Shown here one piece after another: positions 1 through 7,542 of a DNA stretch of 15,492 bases. The DNA lies in assembly GCA_030146445.1 (NCBI GenBank), contig JASLBT010000224.1:1-15492 (forward strand), read 5' to 3'. Position 1 is the stretch's first letter, and every line of letters starts with the position of its first letter. The notes beneath the pieces are model-generated. The model worked only from the letters and a program-made list of their open reading frames with translations, did no database searches and had not been told where the DNA came from. This DNA is from Segetibacter sp. Its GTDB lineage: Bacteria; Bacteroidota; Bacteroidia; Chitinophagales; Chitinophagaceae. The translations under genes and the position numbers were made by a program.

Positions 1-125
1 ATCCTACCGTGCCCGGGAACGTGTTAAGAAAAGGCAGGTACCAGTTTGAGCTGGAGCAAACGATGCGCGAAGATCACCTGCAACATGTAATGAATGCCGG
101 AATAAGGATTGAAAAAGTGAAATAA
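1..125 (+). CDS. gldH: C-terminal end of a GldH-like gliding motility lipoprotein (partial)
   Basis: Only the last 40 codons are present. The reading frame begins at base 3 and ends with TAA at 123-125. The visible end contains GRYQFELEQTMRED and finishes with GIRIEKVK. From memory this matches the end of GldH, where a 'G-x-Y-x-F-x-LEQ-x-MR' strand is followed by a closing 'G-(L/I)-R-(V/I)-EK' strand. GldH is an outer-membrane-associated lipoprotein of the Bacteroidota gliding/type IX secretion context; its exact role is not well defined. The lipobox and most of the protein lie outside the window, so the call rests on this short tail. It lies 48 bases upstream of the kinase gene, on the same strand, with no promoter or terminator visible in the gap, so co-transcription is plausible. 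Confidence 0.55.
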   Translation, partial: PTVPGNVLRKGRYQFELEQTMREDHLQHVMNAGIRIEKVK

Positions 126-173
126 CCCGCCTCACCCATATACGCGAAGTATCCGCAAGCTGTTTCAAAAAAA

Positions 174-1160
174 ATGAAAGGAAAGAATACTTCAAAAAAG
201 CTCAGGATCATTACCATCGTATACTGGTTTCTGCTGCTGTACGTAGTTGCTGCTTTAGTGTGGTGGTTCATTTCCCTTGAGCGGCAGAACAGGCAAATGA
301 CCAATTATAAACTCCAGGAGCTCGTAACCACGGATCCTGCTTACAAAAGCAAAGTTGAGCAGATCAGTAACGAAAAGCAGCGACAGACACGGAAGTACGT
401 GATGGAAGGGGTGGTGTTCCTCGGTTTGATCATCATTTCAGCAGTTTATGTTTATCGCGCGACGAGGCGCCAGTTCAGGCTATCGATACAGCAGCAGAAC
501 TTCATGATGGCCATCACCCACGAATTGAAAACCCCCATTGCCGTTACTTTATTAAACCTGGAAACACTACAGAAACACCGCCTCGACGAAAGCAGGCAAC
601 TGAAGCTGATAGCAAACACAATACAGGAGGCAAACCGGCTAAATACCCTCTGCAATAATATCCTGCTTGCTTCGCAGCTGGAGGCGCGTGCCTACCAGTT
701 AAACCGGATTGAACTAAATTTGAGTGAAGTTGTAGAAGATTGCATTGCTGAGTTTGAAAGCCATTTTCCCGGCCGGAAGATCAACAGCAATGTTGCCCAA
801 CAGGTTTTTTTTACGGGCGAACATTTGCTGATGCAGGTACTGGTGAATAACCTTTTAGAGAACGCCCAGAAGTATACCCCTAAAGAGAAGCCCATCAAAG
901 TGGAACTCACCGAACAACATCAGCGTATTATATTGAAGGTTGCTGACGAGGGGCCCGGAATTGCAGATGACGAAAAGCGGAAAATATTTGAAAAGTTCTA
1001 CCGGATTGGTAATGAAGCAACACGCAATGCCAAGGGAACAGGATTAGGTTTGTACCTGTGTAAGAGAATAACGAATGATCATGGCGGTGACATCTCGGTG
1101 AAAAACAACGACCCGCAGGGTAGCGTTTTTATGGTAACACTAAACAAAACAGCCGGATGA
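174..1160 (+). CDS. Membrane sensor histidine kinase (HisKA + HATPase)
   Basis: Sensor kinase of 328 residues, inner membrane. Two transmembrane helices (about 12-34 and 77-94) enclose a short periplasmic loop of about 42 residues, too small for a known sensor domain, so the signal is unknown. HisKA dimerisation/phosphoacceptor domain about 105-172, with the H-box THELKTP (phosphoacceptor His116). The ATPase domain shows the N-box NNLLENAQ (225-232), G1 DEGPGI (258-263), F-box IFEKFYR (271-277) and G2 GTGLGL (288-293), so all catalytic boxes are intact. No HAMP domain is evident between TM2 and the H-box. The start at 174 follows an A-rich stretch with no Shine-Dalgarno, usual for Bacteroidota. 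Its stop overlaps the regulator start by 4 bases (ATGA), so the two are translationally coupled cognate partners. The layout resembles the RprX type of Bacteroides, but orthology cannot be decided here. Confidence 0.95.
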   Translation: MKGKNTSKKLRIITIVYWFLLLYVVAALVWWFISLERQNRQMTNYKLQELVTTDPAYKSKVEQISNEKQRQTRKYVMEGVVFLGLIIISAVYVYRATRRQFRLSIQQQNFMMAITHELKTPIAVTLLNLETLQKHRLDESRQLKLIANTIQEANRLNTLCNNILLASQLEARAYQLNRIELNLSEVVEDCIAEFESHFPGRKINSNVAQQVFFTGEHLLMQVLVNNLLENAQKYTPKEKPIKVELTEQHQRIILKVADEGPGIADDEKRKIFEKFYRIGNEATRNAKGTGLGLYLCKRITNDHGGDISVKNNDPQGSVFMVTLNKTAG

Positions 1161-1864
1161 CAAGAGAAATAAAAGCGAACATCCTATTGGTAGAAGACGA
1201 AGAAAATCTTCATGAAGCGCTGAAGCTGAACCTCGAGCTGGAGGGCTATTCGGTAACTTCAGCTTTTACGGGCAATGAAGCATTCAAAGCCATAAAGGAT
1301 GAATATTTCGACCTGATCATTATGGACATCATGTTGCCTGAAGTAGATGGCATTACGATTACTGAAACACTTCGCATTCAGAACAACGAAGTACCGATAC
1401 TGATCTTAAGCGCCAAAAATAACAGCGCCGACCGGGTACTTGGGCTGAAAAAAGGTGCGGATGATTACCTGACAAAACCCTTTAATCTCGAAGAATTATT
1501 GTTGCGGGTAAATAAACTGATCCAGAAAAATAAAAAGTTGCTCGACAAAGAATCGATCGGGGACGTGTATGAATTTGGTAAAAACAAGATCGATTTTAAG
1601 GCGCAGGAAGCCATCACCTGGAACAACGAACACATCGAACTAAGTAAAAAGGAAGGCATGCTGTTGAAGCTGCTCCTTGAAAACAAAAATGAAGTGGTTA
1701 CCCGGGAGAAGATCTTACAGTCGGTTTGGGGCTATAACGTTTACCCGACCACCAGAACGATCGATAACTTTATCCTGAACTTTAGAAAGTATTTCGAACG
1801 CGATAGCCGGAACCCCCAGTTCTTTCACTCCGTTCGGGGCGTGGGTTATAAATACACCGAATAA
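1157..1864 (+). CDS. OmpR/PhoB-family response regulator
   Basis: DNA-binding response regulator of 235 residues, the usual family length. Receiver domain about 8-125: acidic pair Glu13/Asp14 in LLVEDEEN, phosphoacceptor Asp57 in LIIMDIMLP, switch Ser85 in ILILSAK, and Lys107 in LTKPF. The C-terminal winged helix-turn-helix spans about 137-235: ELSKKEGMLLKLL (161-173) leads into the positioning helix, TTRTIDNFILNFRKY (198-212) is the recognition helix region, and SVRGVGYKY (225-233) is the classic wing hairpin end. It accepts phosphate from the kinase encoded immediately upstream, whose gene it overlaps by 4 bases. The gene converges with batD, leaving 30 bases between the stops and no clear terminator hairpin. 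Target promoters cannot be seen. It resembles RprY of Bacteroides, but I do not assign that name. Confidence 0.96.
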   Translation: MTREIKANILLVEDEENLHEALKLNLELEGYSVTSAFTGNEAFKAIKDEYFDLIIMDIMLPEVDGITITETLRIQNNEVPILILSAKNNSADRVLGLKKGADDYLTKPFNLEELLLRVNKLIQKNKKLLDKESIGDVYEFGKNKIDFKAQEAITWNNEHIELSKKEGMLLKLLLENKNEVVTREKILQSVWGYNVYPTTRTIDNFILNFRKYFERDSRNPQFFHSVRGVGYKYTE

Positions 1865-1894
1865 TCACCAGGTGGCGGTAAAGCAAGGAGGGTT

Positions 1895-3694
1895 TTACGG
1901 ATGGGCCTTGTGCAGCCTGGTCAGTAACTCTATTGCCAGTAACCGGTGCTTCATTGCTTCTTCCGCATCAAATACAGGGGTATACATACCCAGGCTGCAA
2001 TTTTTCAATAATTGATCCACCTCTTTAAAGGTATCCTGCTCGTTCGGGTGTACGTTGACCAGGGAAGCAGTGTCTGCACCTTCAACATTATACTTCGAAT
2101 TGAGATAGGAATGAATATGCCTTTTTAGCTGCTTATAGAAGTCGTGGTCCTCAATTGGATTAAGGTCCCGTATGGCGTGGATATACTGTTCGGAGTCAAT
2201 AACCACAGGTGGGGGCGGTTCGCTTTGAACAGGCACAACCGGTTTTGTCACCGGCTGTTTTTTTCCGCTTAATTTATAGTTGGACCAATACAAGCCGGCG
2301 ATTACTGCAACAAACCCGGCAATGACCAGGATGTAAAGCCTGTTTTGATCATCGGTGGTACTGATGATGTTTGAAACGGGCAAGAACTGCTTCCGACCTT
2401 TTTCGACGGTAAACGAAAGCGCAGCTGTTTGTATCGTTTCGTAGCGTTCATTTACCGGGTCAAAGTAGCAGAACCCTGTACCAGGTAAGCTATACTGTCC
2501 CTTTTTGGCGACGATAAAAGGATAGGTAAATGTTTTTCGTACCCTTACCGGTGCAATGTTTTTATCAGACTCTTCGTCCTGTGCAGGATCGAATCCTTCA
2601 ATTCCGTTCGGCCATGTTACCGACGGCGCCGTTATCTGGTGCAGGTTGCCGATGCCATCAATTACCACACTCAGTGCTGCATTATTGTTGGTGGTGATTT
2701 TCGAATCACCTATTGAAGCTTCCATGGTAAACCTTCCGACTGCCCCTGTGAATGCCTCAGGCTGCGGAGTGGGGAGCGGTTTTACTTTTATAACACTCAC
2801 CGGGTTACTAACGGTTACTTCCTGTTCAAAAGCCGGGGTCGTCCGGTTGTAAAACAGGTCGCGGTAGTTCAGATCTTCTTCTTTGTAAAACATTACGTTG
2901 TTTGCAACGCTTGCCTTTGGCAGGATCACTTCTCCCGGTTGCAGCGGAATAAGCTGCACTTTGCGGATGACGTAAACATTATAGATTTTTCCGTTGATCA
3001 TCTCCCGCTTTGGCAAGCTTTGCTCAGTGGTAAGTTCGGTAACGGTACACCCGGAAAACTCAGGTTGTTTCACCACCCGTGATTGTGACCGCAACCTCGT
3101 GCAAAGTTTATAGGTTGCAATAACTGCTTCTCCCACATAGCAGGTTGGCTTGCTGATATCGAGCTTGACCAACAGGTTATTTTTGATCTTATTGATCGGG
3201 TTTTCTCCTTTTCTCAACACCTGGTCTCTTGTATCACTTTCGTCACTCTCCGACAGCTCGTCCGTACCCGCGCCAGGTTGCGGGCGCATATGGGTACGCC
3301 TGTTTCCTGCTACATGGTCTACGGCCTTTACCTCGACGCTGACCGTATTACTTTTTCGCTTGTTATTATGATCGATGATGATGGTTGCGGCAGGCACACT
3401 CAGCTTTCCGCTTCGGGTTGGTTGGAGTGTTACCGAATAGATAATTTGTTGAGTTATCGTATTGCCGGTTTGCATACGGTTGCTGCTGAAGTTAGGGCCC
3501 GACTGTACAATCCAGCCCGGAAAAGCGGGAAGCATAAATTCAGCCAGTTCAAGGTTCTCGGCCACGTATTGCACTTCGAGCAGATCACTTTTGCCGATCG
3601 CCCTCGAGGATACCCGGGTCGTAAAACTTTGCGCAAAACCGGCATGGGAAATAATAAGCAGCAAAGCCCATATGTATCTTGAGAAGGTCTTCAT
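1895..3694 (-). CDS. batD: BatD family protein (solitary)
   Basis: Protein of 599 residues. The signal peptide (about 1-21, ending GFAQ) is followed by beta-rich repeats typical of BatD: an N-terminal domain on residues 22-125 (FPGWIVQSGP, 'TQQIIYSVTLQPTRSGKLSVP'-like strands), an acidic low-complexity linker around 143-158 (SESDES), a second domain on about 170-305 with CYVGEA and IPLQPGEVILP, and a third on about 315-430 with FTYPFIVAKKGQYSLP. One transmembrane helix (about 452-472) anchors it in the inner membrane. A Pro-rich linker (about 480-498) and a helical cytoplasmic tail follow. Bat proteins were linked to aerotolerance in Bacteroides; biochemical function is unsettled. BatD usually lies with moxR, batA, batB and batC, but none is in this window, so it stands alone, with its own candidate promoter just upstream. 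Family call is good; symbol follows from the family. Confidence 0.85.
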   Translation of the reverse strand: MKTFSRYIWALLLIISHAGFAQSFTTRVSSRAIGKSDLLEVQYVAENLELAEFMLPAFPGWIVQSGPNFSSNRMQTGNTITQQIIYSVTLQPTRSGKLSVPAATIIIDHNNKRKSNTVSVEVKAVDHVAGNRRTHMRPQPGAGTDELSESDESDTRDQVLRKGENPINKIKNNLLVKLDISKPTCYVGEAVIATYKLCTRLRSQSRVVKQPEFSGCTVTELTTEQSLPKREMINGKIYNVYVIRKVQLIPLQPGEVILPKASVANNVMFYKEEDLNYRDLFYNRTTPAFEQEVTVSNPVSVIKVKPLPTPQPEAFTGAVGRFTMEASIGDSKITTNNNAALSVVIDGIGNLHQITAPSVTWPNGIEGFDPAQDEESDKNIAPVRVRKTFTYPFIVAKKGQYSLPGTGFCYFDPVNERYETIQTAALSFTVEKGRKQFLPVSNIISTTDDQNRLYILVIAGFVAVIAGLYWSNYKLSGKKQPVTKPVVPVQSEPPPPVVIDSEQYIHAIRDLNPIEDHDFYKQLKRHIHSYLNSKYNVEGADTASLVNVHPNEQDTFKEVDQLLKNCSLGMYTPVFDAEEAMKHRLLAIELLTRLHKAHP

Positions 3695-3703
3695 GTATTA
3701 GGG

Positions 3704-3735
3704 CAAATGTAATATTTACCGGACGCACCGGGAAA
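3704..3735 (-). promoter_or_regulatory. Bacteroidota-type promoter for batD
   Basis: On the minus strand, TACATTTG (3704-3711) fits the -7 consensus TAnnTTTG exactly. TTTC (3732-3735) stands at the -33 position, with a 20-base spacer and one mismatch to TTTG. The -7 box ends only 9 bases before the batD ATG (3692-3694), so the leader must be very short. Confidence 0.5.
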
Positions 3736-3844
3736 GAATCAGGGGTTAACCGCTCGTTAAAACATCGGCTCCAGAAGCAGCCTGCAGTTATACCCTTAGC
3801 TCCCCGTTTGTGGATTTTTAAGCCAGCGTTCGGCCTTTATTCCC

Positions 3845-3879
3845 ATTGAAGAAGCTGCCTTTGTTTTTGTGTAAGTTTG
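3845..3879 (+). promoter_or_regulatory. Bacteroidota-type promoter for the ureohydrolase gene
   Basis: TAAGTTTG (3872-3879) is a perfect -7 match (TAnnTTTG). ATTG (3845-3848) is a possible -33 element with a 23-base spacer, at the long end of the accepted range. The ATG at 3895 is 15 bases after the -7 box, so the leader is expected to be about 10 bases with no room for a Shine-Dalgarno, consistent with Bacteroidota initiation. Confidence 0.5.
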
Positions 3880-3894
3880 TTCTAAACAACCCTG

Positions 3895-5031
3895 ATGTCG
3901 AATCTAGAAACGATCATTGATTTTTTGGACCCGGTGAATGTATTTGAACTGTCGAATGATGAAGGTTTCAAAGGGACGCAGCTCGGCAGGCACATCGACT
4001 TGTACGACGAATCGTTTCCCGACATATCAGACGCCGACATGGTTTTGGTTGGATGCGGGGAAAGCCGCGGCAGTTTTACCGAAGCTAAGCATACCGACGG
4101 CCCCAATGCCATACGAAAGGAGTTCTACAGCCTGTTTCACTGGCACCAGGACGTGAAGGTGGCAGATATCGGCAATGTAAAAGTGGGATCATCGCTAAAG
4201 GATAGTTATGCTGCGCTGAGCTCGGTGGTAAATGAACTTTTGCTGCACAAAAAACGGGTGGTGATTTTAGGTGGCAGCCACGACCTTACCGTTGCGCAAT
4301 ACAAGGCCTACGCCCACATGGAACAAATCATCGAGGCGGTATGTGTTGACGCAAAAATCGATCTCGACATCGAGAGCGTAATGCCGGCAGAAAACTTCCT
4401 GATGGGCATGTTGACGGCTGAACCAAACTTTATTCGCAACTACAACCACATCGGCTTTCAAAGCTACTTTGTTCATCCCGACATGTTACAAACCATCGAC
4501 CGGCTCCGTTTCGACTGCTTCAGGGTGGGACGGGTGAAAGAAAACATGGAAGAGATGGAACCTGTAATCAGGAATACACACTTATTCAGCTTCGATATAT
4601 CGGCAATACAAAACAGTCATGCCCCTGCAAACCGAACGACGCCAAATGGTTTTAACGGCGAAGAAGCCTGTACGCTGATGCAATACGCGGGTATGAGCCC
4701 GACGGTGAACAGTGTGGGCATTTATGGTTTTGATCCAAGGCTCGACGTGCACGACCTTACTGCCAAGCAAGTCTCACACATGTTGTGGTATTTTATGGAT
4801 GGGATATCAAAGGGTAAGATGGAAGCCGCAATTGAGGACCGCAATAACTATAACGAGTTCAATATGGCGTTCGCCGAAATCGAAACCTCGTTTCTGCAAA
4901 GCAAAAAAAGCGGCAGGTGGTGGATGCAGCTACCCGATGGCAAATACATAGCGTGCAGCCACCGGGATTATATTGCAGCCTCGAAGAATGATATCCCCGA
5001 ACGGTGGTTACGCGCTATCGAAAGAAGTTAA
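3895..5031 (+). CDS. Ureohydrolase (arginase/formimidoylglutamase) superfamily protein with a degenerate metal site
   Basis: Protein of 378 residues with the arginase-superfamily fold signatures in order: GGSHD (126-130), DAKID (152-156) and SFDIS (232-236), followed by GEEACTLMQYAG (255-266). Classical arginases bind two Mn ions through GGDHS, DAHxD and SFDxD. Here His129, Asp152, Asp156 and Asp234 are kept, while the DAHxD histidine is Lys154 and the last Asp of SFDxD is Ser236. From arginase structures, the four kept residues are those of site A and the two lost ones are exclusive to site B. Database entries of this Bacteroidota type are commonly labelled formimidoylglutamase, but arginase, agmatinase or formiminoglutamase activity cannot be assumed. 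Substrate unknown. No hut genes neighbour it. It has its own promoter and converges with the LysE gene (36 bases between stops). A loss of activity, a one-metal enzyme or a binding role are all possible. Confidence 0.8.
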   Translation: MSNLETIIDFLDPVNVFELSNDEGFKGTQLGRHIDLYDESFPDISDADMVLVGCGESRGSFTEAKHTDGPNAIRKEFYSLFHWHQDVKVADIGNVKVGSSLKDSYAALSSVVNELLLHKKRVVILGGSHDLTVAQYKAYAHMEQIIEAVCVDAKIDLDIESVMPAENFLMGMLTAEPNFIRNYNHIGFQSYFVHPDMLQTIDRLRFDCFRVGRVKENMEEMEPVIRNTHLFSFDISAIQNSHAPANRTTPNGFNGEEACTLMQYAGMSPTVNSVGIYGFDPRLDVHDLTAKQVSHMLWYFMDGISKGKMEAAIEDRNNYNEFNMAFAEIETSFLQSKKSGRWWMQLPDGKYIACSHRDYIAASKNDIPERWLRAIERS

Positions 5032-5067
5032 AGAGCCAGCGTTTCAGCCCTTTTATTTTGAGATTGG

Positions 5068-5706
5068 TTAAGACATCCGTTCGCCAAAGGATACCAACCC
5101 CCAGATGAGCGCCACGCCGAAACCGATCAGCACGAGTCCGCTTACCCGGTTGATGATGTGAATATTGTGGGGTGTCAGTTTTTGTCGAATGCGCCCCGCC
5201 AGCATCACTTTGGTGATGTCGAAAACGGCAACTACCACAAGGCAGGTCGTAAATACAATTAAACGGTAGTGAGAGCTTTCTAACAACAAAGATGTGGACG
5301 TAAGCAACCAGAACCCAATAACGGCAGGGTTTAAAATGTTCATGAAAAAGCCGGAAAGAAAGATCTTGAGGTAATCTCTTTTGCGCATGGTCTTAATTAC
5401 ATGCATGCCTTCCGGGTTAACGGGTACTTTTTTATAAAAAATTACATAAACTCCCAGCGCGATCAACAGGCAGCTACCACCGATGCCGATCTGGGTTTGG
5501 TATTCAAGCAGGTTGCTAAATAGTTCTGTAAAGAAGTTCGCCACTACTACAATAGCGATGTCACTTGCCGATACCCCGGCAATAAAAGCAAATCCTCCCT
5601 TATGTCCGTTATTGAGACTTTGCTTAATGATGGAGAAGATGACAGGCCCTACCGTAATACTGAGCATAAAACCTAAAGCCAAACCTTTCAATACTGCAGG
5701 AATCAT
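5068..5706 (-). CDS. LysE/RhtB-family amino acid exporter
   Basis: Inner-membrane protein of 212 residues, normal family length. It is very hydrophobic, with six predicted helices at about 6-28, 38-60, 72-91, 112-136, 147-170 and 186-206. The first helix carries the LysE-type motif LGFMLSITVGPV (11-22), with the conserved Gly-Pro, and helix 4 carries FFMNILNPAVIGFW (120-133), matching the conserved 'N-P' segment of the family. Members export amino acids or related small molecules by proton exchange; the substrate here is not determinable. It is the second gene of an operon: its ATG lies 27 bases after the GH3 stop, with no promoter in between. This suggests that it exports a product or substrate of the GH3 enzyme, which is inference. 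Confidence 0.87.
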   Translation of the reverse strand: MIPAVLKGLALGFMLSITVGPVIFSIIKQSLNNGHKGGFAFIAGVSASDIAIVVVANFFTELFSNLLEYQTQIGIGGSCLLIALGVYVIFYKKVPVNPEGMHVIKTMRKRDYLKIFLSGFFMNILNPAVIGFWLLTSTSLLLESSHYRLIVFTTCLVVVAVFDITKVMLAGRIRQKLTPHNIHIINRVSGLVLIGFGVALIWGLVSFGERMS

Positions 5707-5733
5707 CGTCAGAATTATGCTTTGATCACTTAC

Positions 5734-7266
5734 TTATCTTGACACCAGCTGTCCTGCTAAAAAATTCTGCCAGTCGTCCAGCATTTTCCCTTTGAGCACC
5801 CTGGGAAATTTGTGCTGCCCGCCAACTTTTCCCTTTTGGCGCATAAACTCCATGAAATCTTCTTCAGTAAGCACATCCAACATAACAGACTTTAATGCGC
5901 TGTTACGTTCAACAGCATAGTCATCATTTAGTTGCTTAAGCTTGTCGTCCAATTTCCTGCACAACTCCTCTTTATCCACTTTATCATCACAGGCCACATA
6001 CCAGTGATGGGCAAAAAACGATTCAAAAGGTACACCGGCAACCGTAAATTCAGGTATACTGATGTTCATCTCCTCACTTACGAGTTGAACCGCTTTATTC
6101 ATATTGTCGACACTCAGGTGTTCCCCTACAAGACTTAAAAAGTGTTTGGTGCGCCCGGTGATCACGATCTCTGATCTTTCTTTATCTGTAAACCTGATCG
6201 TGTCGCCGATCAGGTAACGCCACGTGCCCGCCGAAGTGCTCAATAGAAGTGCATAGGTTGTGCCCTCTTCCACTTCGTGAATCATCAGCACTTCAGGGTT
6301 AGCAACTACATTTCCATCCGCGTCAAAATTGTGTTCGTTGAAAGGAATAAACTCGAAGAAGATGTGACCTGAGGTGAGAAGACGCATTCCTTTTGCATAT
6401 TGCCGGTCCTGGTAGGCGATAAATCCCTCGCTCGCCAGGTAAGTTTCAATATAAATCAGCGGACGTGCAAGTAGTTTTTCAAAGCCTTTCTTATAAGGCT
6501 CAAACGCCACTCCGCCATGAACAAAAAAGGCCAGGTTTGGCCACATATCATGTATCGTCTTCAGCTTGTAACGCTCAATTATCCGTTCCATGCACAACTG
6601 TATCCACGCCGGTACCCCAACCACAAAGCCAATGTCCCACTCCGGAGCCTTCTCTACAATTTCGTCTAGTTTCTTGTTCCAGTCGCGCTGCCGTGAAATC
6701 TTAGGACCGGGTTTATAAAATGGCTGAAACCAAAATGGTATCCGTTTGCTGGTGATGCCGCTTAGGTCACCGGCATAATAGCCGTGCTCTTTCTGAAGGT
6801 CAGTGCTGCCGCCGATGGTCAGCCAGCCTTTCCCAATCGATTTAACCGGCAAATCCTGGTAATTGCGTAACGTAATCAGGTGTTTGATCATCGCGAGCCG
6901 ATTGCCCCTTAAAAGGTCTTTAGTGATCGGGATGTACTTACTCGAAGCTTCGCTCGTTCCACTGCTCAGGGCGTAAAAATTGATCTTACCGGGCCAACAT
7001 ACATCAGGAATATTTTCAAGGGTTTTGTGCCACCATTCGCGGTATATCTTGTTGTAGTCAAACACCGGAACCATCTTCTGAAACGTCTTGCCGGGGTGGC
7101 TGCTCATCAGTATCTCGTCAAACTTATAGGCTTGTCCAAATTGAGTAAAGCGTGCTTTGCGTAGTAGTCTTTTTAACACATTAATCTGCTGACGGCGAGC
7201 ATTGTTTTCTGGTAATCTCAGTGCCCTCATCAGTGTTTTTGGCAGCTTAATATCGAATATAGCCAT
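5734..7266 (-). CDS. GH3-family acyl-adenylating enzyme (putative acyl-acid amido synthetase)
   Basis: Cytoplasmic enzyme of 510 residues in the ANL superfamily, GH3 branch. Plant GH3 enzymes adenylate a carboxylic acid such as auxin or jasmonate and join it to an amino acid; bacterial substrates are mostly unknown. Visible ATP motifs: P-loop-like ALSSGTSEASSKYIP (99-113), YLASEG (276-281), which fits the 'Y-x-(S/A)-S-E-G' motif, and WRYLIGDTIRF (349-359) with Asp355 for ribose binding. TGRTKHFLSLVGE (370-382) marks the hinge before the C-terminal lid, and GGQHKFPRVL (482-491) is the conserved family end. All core motifs look intact. First gene of the operon with LysE. The 276-base upstream region holds a weak TAGTTTCG box (7297-7304) and paired GCAATTG sites. 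Often annotated 'auxin-responsive promoter protein', which is misleading for bacteria. Confidence 0.9.
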   Translation of the reverse strand: MAIFDIKLPKTLMRALRLPENNARRQQINVLKRLLRKARFTQFGQAYKFDEILMSSHPGKTFQKMVPVFDYNKIYREWWHKTLENIPDVCWPGKINFYALSSGTSEASSKYIPITKDLLRGNRLAMIKHLITLRNYQDLPVKSIGKGWLTIGGSTDLQKEHGYYAGDLSGITSKRIPFWFQPFYKPGPKISRQRDWNKKLDEIVEKAPEWDIGFVVGVPAWIQLCMERIIERYKLKTIHDMWPNLAFFVHGGVAFEPYKKGFEKLLARPLIYIETYLASEGFIAYQDRQYAKGMRLLTSGHIFFEFIPFNEHNFDADGNVVANPEVLMIHEVEEGTTYALLLSTSAGTWRYLIGDTIRFTDKERSEIVITGRTKHFLSLVGEHLSVDNMNKAVQLVSEEMNISIPEFTVAGVPFESFFAHHWYVACDDKVDKEELCRKLDDKLKQLNDDYAVERNSALKSVMLDVLTEEDFMEFMRQKGKVGGQHKFPRVLKGKMLDDWQNFLAGQLVSR

Positions 7267-7542
7267 ATGGCAATTGTTGTGTTAATTATACATGTACGAA
7301 ACTACAGCAATTGCCGCACATGTGGTGGTGGCTTTTCGTTAATACCGACATTGCTCCAAAGGGTCTTTTTTTGGTGACCAACATATCAACCCGGTGAATC
7401 ATCGTTGCCACGTCCGCCCGGCTACCCATTCGGACGGGCTCGGTTCATCCGATCGTTTTTCATGGCATCAGAAACAATGTTCGGTGACCGGTTGGTGCAC
7501 ATTAAAGCGTCCGCAGCCGCGGTACTTGCAGAGACGGTGATA
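7267..7542. other. 276-base intergenic region upstream of GH3, no gene seen
   Basis: I find no convincing gene here. It contains inverted copies of GGCAATTG (7269-7276) and CAATTGCC (7308-7315), an 11-base near-palindrome TTGGTGACCAA (7371-7381) that could be an operator, and a 6-base inverted repeat CGTCCG/CGGACG (7411-7416, 7431-7436) with a 14-base loop. None is followed by a T tract on the minus strand, so no terminator for the glycosyltransferase gene is evident. A minus-strand box TAGTTTCG (7297-7304) is one base off TAnnTTTG, but I see no good -33 partner. Confidence 0.5.

Noticed and set aside
3278..3682. Plus-strand open frame of 134 codons inside batD
   Set aside because: It lies antisense to the well-supported signal-peptide and first domain region of BatD, with no protein-like features of its own.
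7411..7436. CGTCCG/CGGACG inverted repeat as terminator of the glycosyltransferase gene
   Set aside because: The stem is short with a 14-base loop, and no T tract follows it on the minus strand.
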